Below, one piece after another: positions 1 to 5,252 of a stretch of DNA of 8,149 nt. This DNA comes from Bacteroidales bacterium (GTDB lineage: Bacteria; Bacteroidota; Bacteroidia; Bacteroidales; UBA10428). Within the stretch, counting starts at the first letter, position 1. Each line of letters begins with the position of its first letter. The position numbers and the translations under genes were made by a program. The notes under the pieces were generated by a model. It was not told the DNA's origin. It did not search any database and was given only the letters and a program-made list of their open reading frames with translations. The DNA lies in NCBI GenBank assembly GCA_030626465.1, contig DAOUOU010000124.1, positions 1 to 8,149 of the forward strand. The letters are read 5' to 3'.

Positions 1-4
1 CCAG

Positions 5-23
5 AATAACTCTGCGAGTTATT
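5..23. terminator. Short perfect hairpin at left edge, possible terminator of an upstream gene
   Basis: AATAACTC (5-12) and GAGTTATT (16-23) are perfect inverted copies around a 3-nt loop, TGC. A stem of 8 pairs is seen directly. No real T-run follows on the + strand (TTTCCGG), so intrinsic termination is only a guess. The gene it might serve would lie outside the window. Confidence 0.25.
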
Positions 24-194
24 TCCGGTTATGTAACACAAGTTTACATCATCATAATGAGAAGATAAATCAATTAAGAAAAGACCAATAGTGGTCCTAA
101 GAATAGGGAGTACTTTAGATAGTATAAAAAAATATACCTAATGTATTCATACAATTCATTTCAAAAGTCGCAATATGAATCCACCTATTAGCAA

Positions 195-224
195 TTTGCT
201 TCATTTTTTATTAACTTACCTTTT
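195..224 (+). promoter_or_regulatory. Possible Bacteroidota-type promoter for the CHAD gene
   Basis: TTTG at 195-198 is followed after 18 bp by TACCTTTT at 217-224, close to the Bacteroidota -33 TTTG / -7 TAnnTTTG pattern. It lies about 70 bp before the start at 292. The surroundings are very AT-rich, so a chance match is quite possible. The rest of 1-291 shows no other gene-like signal. Confidence 0.25.
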
Positions 225-291
225 ATTCTTTTAGCTTCAATCAGAAGATTACACCATCTTAAGATTAAATTTAGAGGTTCCCCTTCTGTGC

Positions 292-1194
292 ATGTTATTT
301 TTGGATGATATAAGAAGTACGGATATGATCAGGGCAGAAGTCAACATAAGCGAGCAAATCATACGTTCAATTTTTGATGAAATTGATCATGCTTTCCTCT
401 TACATGATTCAACAGATTACTCACAAGAAATACTGGTTCACGAGTATCGCAAAATTATTAAGCGTGTTCGTGCTCTGTTGCGTCTCATAATACCGGGAAT
501 AGATGAAAAAACATATGTCGGTCTCGATAGTCTGTTAGGCCGAACAGGTAACTCCATTACACACCAGCGTGAATCTACTGTAAACCTTCGTTCATTTCTT
601 TTACTTGAGGAGTTTTCTAATGAAAAATTACCTGAAACACTTAAATCTTCAGCCCTTGACCTGCTTACAAGGGAATTTAAAATAGCATACAACAATGATC
701 AGGGAATGCTCAAGAATAAGCTGGCAGGGATAGTATTTCAATTGAAATCAATCAAAGATAAACTGGAGCGTATATCACTATTCGAATACTCTTCAGAACA
801 ATTCATAAACTGTCTGAAAAAAAGTTATGCAAAAACTATGCAGTTGTATCATGATTCAATTCACACTTCTGAGACAGAAGTGATCCATAAGTGGAGAAAA
901 TTGAGTAAGTATTTATTGTTTCAATTAAAATACAGTCCTGTTGAACTTATGAATGCAGGGAAACTTATTGATGATCTGGATTCAATAACCGATATTCTGG
1001 GAAAAGATCATGACCTTGCAGTACTTGAAAATTTTATAACACAAAATATTGATCTCACAACAGAAGAATCTAACGCCTTTCATAAAGTTATTGACAATAC
1101 CAGACTAAAACTTCAAAAAAATGCCTTTGTCATAGGAAAGTCAATTTTCACAAAACCTGTTGATTCCTACCTTAATGATGCAGCTTTTGCCTGA
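292..1194 (+). CDS. CHAD domain-containing protein
   Basis: A 300-residue, mostly helical and charged protein with two copies of the CHAD signature. Copy one has H50, R53, K54, K57 and R58 in VHEYRKIIKRVRALLRL, with R93-E94 further on where the family has an Arg-Asp pair. Copy two has H199, R202, K203 and K206 in IHKWRKLSKYLLFQLK, with LGKDHDLAVL at 236-245. CHAD domains form helical bundles whose basic residues bind inorganic polyphosphate, so a cytoplasmic polyphosphate-associated role is inferred. No signal peptide or membrane segment is visible. No polyphosphate kinase, PhoU or CYTH/triphosphatase partner lies in the window, and the gene stands 78 bp before the next with its own putative promoter. 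The ATG at 292 gives the longest protein. An in-frame ATG at 325 (M12) is a reasonable alternative, since the first eleven residues add nothing recognisable. Confidence 0.85.
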   Translation: MLFLDDIRSTDMIRAEVNISEQIIRSIFDEIDHAFLLHDSTDYSQEILVHEYRKIIKRVRALLRLIIPGIDEKTYVGLDSLLGRTGNSITHQRESTVNLRSFLLLEEFSNEKLPETLKSSALDLLTREFKIAYNNDQGMLKNKLAGIVFQLKSIKDKLERISLFEYSSEQFINCLKKSYAKTMQLYHDSIHTSETEVIHKWRKLSKYLLFQLKYSPVELMNAGKLIDDLDSITDILGKDHDLAVLENFITQNIDLTTEESNAFHKVIDNTRLKLQKNAFVIGKSIFTKPVDSYLNDAAFA

Positions 1195-1216
1195 TAACCG
1201 CCTTTTATATCTTTTC

Positions 1217-1247
1217 TTTGAATAATAGTACTGTTTTAGTATATTTA
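1217..1247 (+). promoter_or_regulatory. Probable promoter of the nuclease-like gene
   Basis: TTTG at 1217-1220 and TATATTTA at 1240-1247 are separated by 19 bp, matching the Bacteroidota -33/-7 arrangement (TTTG, TAnnTTTG) except for the last base. It ends 25 bp before the ATG at 1273, which leaves a short leader. The match and spacing are seen; promoter activity is inferred. Confidence 0.4.
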
Positions 1248-1272
1248 ATAGGAAATCACTAAAGAATTTGGT

Positions 1273-2022
1273 ATGAAGAAAGAAATTCTCGTATTGGCTC
1301 TGGTACTTACATTGCCTGGTGCACATGCACAGAAAGCAGATATTCTTTTGCCTTCGCCAATGGCCAGAGAACAAATCATTCATCATAATGCCTTTTCACT
1401 CTCATACAATACAAGTTATCTTATGCCCTCGTGGGTCGCCTATAAAGTGACAAAGTCACAAGTCAACCGAACTGATAAAATTAAGGCAAAATATGTACCT
1501 GACCCTGCGATTACCACCAGGTCGGCCAGCAAAAAGGATTACAAAGATGGGGGGTATCTCATGGCCCAGTTTGTAAATTATCTTGATGTTAAACAAATTC
1601 CGGGAGCAGTCGAAGAGACTTTTTACCTTAGCAATATTGCTCCTATGAAACTGGCTTACTACAATCATATCTGGTTGAAGACAGAAGAACTCATTCGTTT
1701 ATGGACAGCAGAAAATGAAGGTTTATATATTGTTTGTGGTCCAATTCTTACCGACTCCCCCTTTCCTACCATGGGTAATAATAATGTCAGCATTCCAAAA
1801 CGATACTATAAAGTCATCTATGATCCTTTCAATCAAAAAGCCATAGGTTTTATTTTCAAGAACGGTATGTCCTCAGGCAAACTGACATCCTACACGGTTA
1901 CTGTTGACGAAATTGAAAAAGAGACCGGTATTGATCTTTTTCCTACACTCGATGATACATTAGAAAAGAAAATTGAAGGGACTAAAAACACCGAGGATTG
2001 GGATTTTGAACTTATTGAATGA
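1273..2022 (+). CDS. Secreted DNA/RNA non-specific endonuclease-family protein, probably catalytically inactive
   Basis: A 249-residue protein starting with a typical signal peptide (MKKEILVLALVLTLPGAHA, likely cleaved before Q20), so periplasmic or outside. The body follows the NUC1/EndoG-like endonuclease fold: PSWVAY (52-57), the ETFYLSNIAP block (115-124), W134 with E138, VCGPIL (154-159), PKRYYKVIYD (175-184) and a C-terminal VDEIEKETGIDLFP (211-224). The active site is altered. Where the family has DRGH, with its catalytic histidine, this protein has DGGY (92-95). The PQ after the NIxP motif is PM (124-125). The metal-binding Asn, four residues before the conserved Trp, is Y130. The only nearby histidine is H132. 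The fold is therefore recognisable, but hydrolysis by the usual mechanism seems unlikely. The reading frame is intact, so this looks like a maintained pseudo-enzyme or a divergent subfamily. An adhesive, nucleic-acid-binding or inhibitor-like role is possible but unproven. Confidence 0.8.
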   Translation: MKKEILVLALVLTLPGAHAQKADILLPSPMAREQIIHHNAFSLSYNTSYLMPSWVAYKVTKSQVNRTDKIKAKYVPDPAITTRSASKKDYKDGGYLMAQFVNYLDVKQIPGAVEETFYLSNIAPMKLAYYNHIWLKTEELIRLWTAENEGLYIVCGPILTDSPFPTMGNNNVSIPKRYYKVIYDPFNQKAIGFIFKNGMSSGKLTSYTVTVDEIEKETGIDLFPTLDDTLEKKIEGTKNTEDWDFELIE

Positions 2023-2118
2023 AACTTCACCCTTATTCAATCATTCTGAAAAAGTCAATTACACAAAATAAAAACTGCGAATAGATATATTTTTAATTCT
2101 CAAAGAGGTTATTCGTAA

Positions 2119-2150
2119 TTGTATTTTGCTTGTTCTAAATACAAATTTTT
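2119..2150 (+). terminator. Weak hairpin with T-run after the nuclease-like gene
   Basis: TTGTATTT (2119-2126) pairs perfectly with AAATACAA (2137-2144) across a 10-nt loop, followed by TTTTT at 2146-2150. It lies about 100 bp after the + strand stop, between convergent genes, where a terminator is expected. The stem is AT-rich and weak, so the call is tentative. Confidence 0.3.
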
Positions 2151-2153
2151 CAA

Positions 2154-2193
2154 GATCCTATGAGATCAATGCGGTAATCTTTTTCTCAGGATC
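2154..2193 (-). terminator. Inverted repeat spanning the end of the DUF6691 gene
   Basis: GATCCT-AT-GAGA (2154-2165) is the inverse of TCTCAGGATC (2184-2193), giving ten pairs with a 2-nt bulge. The 18-nt loop contains the minus-strand stop codon at 2166-2168. On the minus strand no strong T-run follows (TTGAAAAATTTG). It may stabilise the 3' end of the transporter mRNA or help termination. Confidence 0.25.
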
Positions 2194-2579
2194 CCATATG
2201 AATAGGTACCCAGGTATGCGAATACAAGAACAATGATAAAAACTGAAAGGCCATTTCCAATAAGTGCATAAATAGGTCCGGGACATGCTCCGGTAAATGC
2301 CCATCCCAGTCCAAATAACAAACCGCCTGAGAAATTAGCATAAACCTTAAGTGGTTTAGGTGTTAAATTAACTGCATCACCTGAAAAGGTTTTGATATTG
2401 AATTTCCTGATGATAATTACGGACAAGGCTCCAACAAACACTGCCGATCCGATAACACCATACATATGAAAAGATTGGAAACGGAACATTTCCTGTATAC
2501 GAAACCAGGAAACCACCTCTGCTTTTATCAGTATGATGCCGAATAGAATACCAAATATAAGATGCACTAAATACTTCAT
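2166..2579 (-). CDS. YeeE/YedE-type transporter subunit, DUF6691 half
   Basis: A 137-residue integral membrane protein with about four hydrophobic segments (near 3-20, 39-58, 82-105 and 110-130). The signature GLLFGLGWAFTGACPGPIY (86-104), with C99, is typical of DUF6691, the C-terminal half of the YeeE/YedE family. Family members such as the thiosulfate transporter TsuA pass sulfur compounds across the inner membrane by way of conserved cysteines. In many bacteria the transporter is split into two short adjacent genes, as here (compare PmpA/PmpB). The ATG at 2579 lies 4 bp after the stop of the upstream half, so the two are almost surely co-transcribed and translationally coupled. The exact substrate (thiosulfate, persulfide or other) cannot be read from the sequence. 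An inverted repeat covers its stop codon. Confidence 0.85.
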   Translation of the reverse strand: MKYLVHLIFGILFGIILIKAEVVSWFRIQEMFRFQSFHMYGVIGSAVFVGALSVIIIRKFNIKTFSGDAVNLTPKPLKVYANFSGGLLFGLGWAFTGACPGPIYALIGNGLSVFIIVLVFAYLGTYSYGILRKRLPH

Positions 2580-2583
2580 ACAG

Positions 2584-3144
2584 CTAGTTTAAGATTAATG
2601 GAAATAGTAAATGAACAGATAAAAGGCCTCCCGCAAAAAAACCAATCACTGCAATAAATGATGAGGGAGCCAGCAAAGACAAACCTGTAATGGCATGTCC
2701 CGATGTGCAACCATCAGCATAGCGTGTGCCAAAGCCTACCAGGAAACCGCCTATAATGATAAATACTACCCCTTTCAGACTAAACAATCCTGACCAGCTA
2801 AATATCTCAGCAGGAGCCATTCCTGAGAAATTCGAAATTCCTAATGTTTTCAGATCATGCAGGGTATTGGAAGAGATCTCTACATTGTTAGTATTTGAAA
2901 GAAATAAGGCCGACAATGCTCCGCCAGTCAATACACCAAGTACAAATATATTTCGCCAGAGATGTTCTTTACTATTGTAGCGAAAATATTCAACCGGGTT
3001 TGGTACAACATAGGCACAAAAATCACGGAAGGTTGATGATATGCTAAACTGCTTATTGTCAAACAACAGCAATGCAGGAACAAATAAGCCGATAAGGGGG
3101 CCGGCAATATACCAGGGCCAGGATTCTTTCACTATTTCTATCAT
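2584..3144 (-). CDS. YeeE/YedE family sulfur-compound transporter subunit
   Basis: A 186-residue membrane protein, first gene of the two-gene set. Hydrophobic segments lie near 11-28, 65-82, 115-138 and 160-182. The family signature GTRYADGCTSGHAITGLS (139-156), carrying C146, sits just after a glycine-rich membrane segment, and a second cysteine is at 43. It is the partner of the DUF6691 protein that follows after 4 bp; together they supply the two pseudo-symmetric halves and one key cysteine each, so a heterodimeric inner-membrane importer of thiosulfate or a related sulfur compound is inferred. The ATG at 3144 is 36 bp from the divergent gene at 3181, so their control regions must overlap. 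The persulfide dioxygenase, rhodanese or ArsR-type regulator that often accompany this pair are absent from the window. Confidence 0.87.
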   Translation of the reverse strand: MIEIVKESWPWYIAGPLIGLFVPALLLFDNKQFSISSTFRDFCAYVVPNPVEYFRYNSKEHLWRNIFVLGVLTGGALSALFLSNTNNVEISSNTLHDLKTLGISNFSGMAPAEIFSWSGLFSLKGVVFIIIGGFLVGFGTRYADGCTSGHAITGLSLLAPSSFIAVIGFFAGGLLSVHLLFPLILN

Positions 3145-3180
3145 GCTTATTGGTTTTGATTCAGATTATTCAGACGATAA

Positions 3181-3555
3181 TTGCTAATAGTTCTTACATT
3201 AAAGTTACTAAGGATAAAAACAAATCCATTAGAAAATAGTTTATTCATTGTGCTAAGTTTATCAGTCATTCATAGTCAATTCATCATAGGATTGATCTTA
3301 TACTTCATTAGTTACAAAGTCATTTTCAATATCGATAGCATATCAAATCCGCTTCTGCGTTTTTTCCTGGTGGAACATTCAATACTTATGTTATTATCAG
3401 TCGCAGTAATTACAGTTGGTCATATTTTGTCAAAGAAAATTTTTAGTTCTTCTTTAAAACATTTGAGGATTTTTATATCCTTCTCAATAGGCCTGATCCT
3501 GATCCTTTTTTCCATTCCCTGGCCATGGCAGAATTACGGTACAGGATGGTTTTAG
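3181..3555 (+). CDS. Small membrane protein of a cytochrome B-like Bacteroidota family, N-terminus missing
   Basis: A 124-residue protein with about four hydrophobic helices (near 1-10, 22-45, 62-83 and 95-113). From memory it matches a Bacteroidota family of roughly 145-150 residues often annotated as cytochrome B: conserved features are the His before Q in helix two (H31), RFFLVEHSILM with H66, a VITVGH segment ending in H81, and the C-terminal PWPWQNYGTGWF. The family normally begins with a helix holding an LHSxLRW motif; that part is absent. The frame opens at TTG (3181), directly after a TAA at 3178, with a TGA at 3157, and the first ATG is only at 3388 (residue 70). Either TTG is a true start of a shortened protein, or the 5' end has decayed and this is a pseudogene. 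Haem binding is not shown. The divergent sulfur-transporter gene starts 36 bp away. Confidence 0.5.
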   Translation: MLIVLTLKLLRIKTNPLENSLFIVLSLSVIHSQFIIGLILYFISYKVIFNIDSISNPLLRFFLVEHSILMLLSVAVITVGHILSKKIFSSSLKHLRIFISFSIGLILILFSIPWPWQNYGTGWF

Positions 3556-3680
3556 TTTCTTCCGGGTAATCTGTTCACCGGTAACTTTAGACCGAAAATC
3601 AGAACAAATTATCAGACTTTTAGTAACTTCATCCTTCTACAATAGTATGAATGAATAATAAGAATAAAAGTATCGTGATT

Positions 3681-4826
3681 ATGAAATCATTTTTCTTTAA
3701 GCTGTCATTGCTTTTGGCAATTCTTACTGCTGCGACTCTCACATCACACAGCCAATTTCCTGAATTCAAATACTACGAACTTGCTCGTACCGATCAGATG
3801 ATGTTAGGCCAGTCTTCACTGGCTGATCTGGATGAGGATGGAGATCTGGATCTGATTGTTGGCACAAGCGGCAGCACTGTTTGGTGGTTTGAATACATCA
3901 GTGCCGAGAAATGGGAAATGCATGTGCTGGGAGATGATGCATTGACGGATAAAGGAGGCACTGCTTTTGATGTTGACGGAGATAGAAAGATCGACCAGGT
4001 ATCAGGAGGATGCTGGTACCGTAATCCTGGTAATAAAGGTGATAAATGGGAACGTTTCGAAAACGGAGCCATATTTGCTTATGACAATGTTCATGGAGAT
4101 TTTAACAAAGACGGTACAAATGAATTAGTAGCAGTAAGTCCGCAGGATGGTCTCTATATTTATTTCCTTGGTTCAAATCCGGAAAAAAAATGGAAAAAAG
4201 TCAAGCTTGGAGATGGGGTTCCCGGCGGAATTGCCCCTAATGGAATTGGTGATCTTGATAGCGACGGCGACCTCGATATCGTTAGAAGTGATGTTTGGTA
4301 TGACAATCTGAATGGCGATGGTTCAAAGTGGACTGTTCATCGAACAATTGGTTTTATTGAAAGTCAGGGCGAATTTGCACGATCATCCCGAGTATATGTT
4401 GTGGATATGGATGGAGATGAAGATGCAGATGTTGTGCAAACTGAATCGAATAACGAAGATGGTAGAATTGTCTGGCATGAAAACAAAGATGGAAAAGGAA
4501 TTAACTGGTATACTCACCCTGTTGCATCAGAATTGAACCAGGATATGCATTCGTTGTGCGTGGCCGATTTTGATAACGATGGAGATCTGGATTTTTTCTC
4601 AGGTGGAGGACCGTTAACCAGTAGTCTGTACAAACGTTCATTCATTTTTGAAAACCTGGAAGGCGAGGGAGAGAAATGGGAAAACCATGAAATCTTATTT
4701 AAGATTGAATGTATAGATGCTGTAGCTGGCGATGTTGATGGAGACGGAGATATTGATATCTGCGGAAAGACATGGAAAGATGATATTGTCTATTTCTTAA
4801 GAAATATGCTCATAGAATCGAGGTAG
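3681..4826 (+). CDS. Secreted FG-GAP/VCBS-repeat beta-propeller protein
   Basis: A 381-residue secreted protein. The ATG at 3681 is preferred because it gives a compact signal peptide (MKSFFFKLSLLLAILTAATL, cleavage probably near SHS-Q25); an in-frame ATG at 3651 would add ten residues. The mature part has seven acidic loops of the type DxDxDGDxD at about 49, 96, 139, 190, 241, 295 and 350, spaced 43-55 residues, for example DLDEDGDLDLI, DLDSDGDLDIV and DVDGDGDIDIC. Such loops bind calcium in FG-GAP/VCBS repeats, and seven of them suggest a complete seven-bladed, integrin-alpha-like propeller. Between loops recurs a pattern of W or F, a short N/G-rich stretch, then W with a nearby H (WYRNPGNKGDKW, WYDNLNGDGSKW, FENLEGEGEKW). 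No catalytic domain or type IX sorting domain is seen after the propeller. A surface or periplasmic binding role is likely; the ligand is unknown. Confidence 0.85.
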   Translation: MKSFFFKLSLLLAILTAATLTSHSQFPEFKYYELARTDQMMLGQSSLADLDEDGDLDLIVGTSGSTVWWFEYISAEKWEMHVLGDDALTDKGGTAFDVDGDRKIDQVSGGCWYRNPGNKGDKWERFENGAIFAYDNVHGDFNKDGTNELVAVSPQDGLYIYFLGSNPEKKWKKVKLGDGVPGGIAPNGIGDLDSDGDLDIVRSDVWYDNLNGDGSKWTVHRTIGFIESQGEFARSSRVYVVDMDGDEDADVVQTESNNEDGRIVWHENKDGKGINWYTHPVASELNQDMHSLCVADFDNDGDLDFFSGGGPLTSSLYKRSFIFENLEGEGEKWENHEILFKIECIDAVAGDVDGDGDIDICGKTWKDDIVYFLRNMLIESR

Positions 4827-4919
4827 GAACTCTAAACTTTAGGTACTTAAGGCACTCTAAGTACTATAGGCACTTTCTATTTTAGGCACTTTAAGTACTT
4901 TAGGCACTTTAAGTACTTT
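4825..4919. repeat. Mosaic of 9-bp repeat units between convergent genes
   Basis: The spacer is almost wholly made of units of 9 bp, consensus A(G/A)G(C/T)ACTTT, with two 7-bp variants. In order: AGGAACTCT, AAACTTT, AGGTACTTA, AGGCACTCT, AAGTACTAT, AGGCACTTT, CTATTTT, AGGCACTTT, AAGTACTTT, AGGCACTTT, AAGTACTTT. The last four form two perfect 18-bp copies (4884-4901 and 4902-4919). The first unit overlaps the stop codon of the propeller gene. AAGTACTT is self-complementary, so neighbouring copies (4893-4900 and 4911-4918) can pair across a 10-nt loop, followed by TTCTTTTTC. A bidirectional terminator or 3'-end structure is possible. Its origin, whether replication slippage or a dispersed intergenic repeat family, cannot be told from one locus. 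Confidence 0.85.
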
Positions 4920-4938
4920 CTTTTTCATGTATGGGAGA

Positions 4939-5226
4939 CTAATAAGATCCTTTCACCAGAATAGTATCACAGGTTGCTGACCCAAGTCTGTACTTCAATA
5001 TCTCCTGGTAATCAGGAGAGTAATACCATGCATTAAAATCTTCTTTGCTCTTGAAACGAATTACAACCGTTCTTGTATAATCCCATTCGCCCTCCAGAAG
5101 TTCAGGATCATTATCAACAGCGAGGTATTCACCCTTATACTTTAAAAAGACCTCTCCTGCTCTGTTAACATATTTCTGGTATTCTGAAGGGTCATTGATC
5201 TTTATGTGTGCCATGAAATAGTACAT
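4939..5226 (-). CDS. DUF1330 domain-containing protein
   Basis: A 95-residue soluble protein that fits DUF1330 along its whole length: the opening MYYFMAHIKINDPSEYQKYV, a Gly-rich turn KYKGEYLAVD (29-38), LLEGEWDYTRTVVIRF (43-58), the FNAWYYSPDYQEI helix (64-76) and a final strand DTILVKGSY. These proteins adopt a dimeric alpha-beta barrel (ferredoxin-like); no reaction is established for the family, so none is assigned. The ATG at 5226 is chosen because it coincides with the usual family N-terminus. The frame runs upstream to a TTG at 5256 that overlaps the previous stop, but the ten extra residues have no family counterpart. It follows the 805-residue membrane protein gene by 26 bp and is probably the last gene of that transcript. 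The repeat mosaic lies just downstream. Confidence 0.85.
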   Translation of the reverse strand: MYYFMAHIKINDPSEYQKYVNRAGEVFLKYKGEYLAVDNDPELLEGEWDYTRTVVIRFKSKEDFNAWYYSPDYQEILKYRLGSATCDTILVKGSY

Positions 5227-5252
5227 GTCAAAAAATTTATTATAACGTGAGT

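Noticed and set aside
2..91. Open frames at the left edge that could be the tail of an upstream gene (one ending at 66-68, one at 89-91)
   Set aside because: Both are under 30 codons and show no recognisable family residues; the window edge leaves too little to support either.
438..695. Minus-strand open frame inside the CHAD gene
   Set aside because: It lies fully within a well-supported gene on the other strand and has no family resemblance.
2166..3144. The transporter pair as one gene broken by a stop or frameshift
   Set aside because: Both halves have their own ATG and complete signatures, and the two-gene form is common in this family.
3388..3555. ATG at 3388 as the true start of the small membrane protein
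   Set aside because: It would leave out conserved residues such as H31 and H66, leaving a fragment of 55 residues.
3561..3593. CCGG-rich inverted repeat after the cytochrome-like gene as a terminator
   Set aside because: Only four contiguous pairs can form and no T-run follows; the rest of 3556-3650 shows no clear signal either.
4825..4919. The repeat mosaic read as a small CRISPR array
   Set aside because: Units are 9 bp and contiguous, with no unique spacers and no cas genes nearby.
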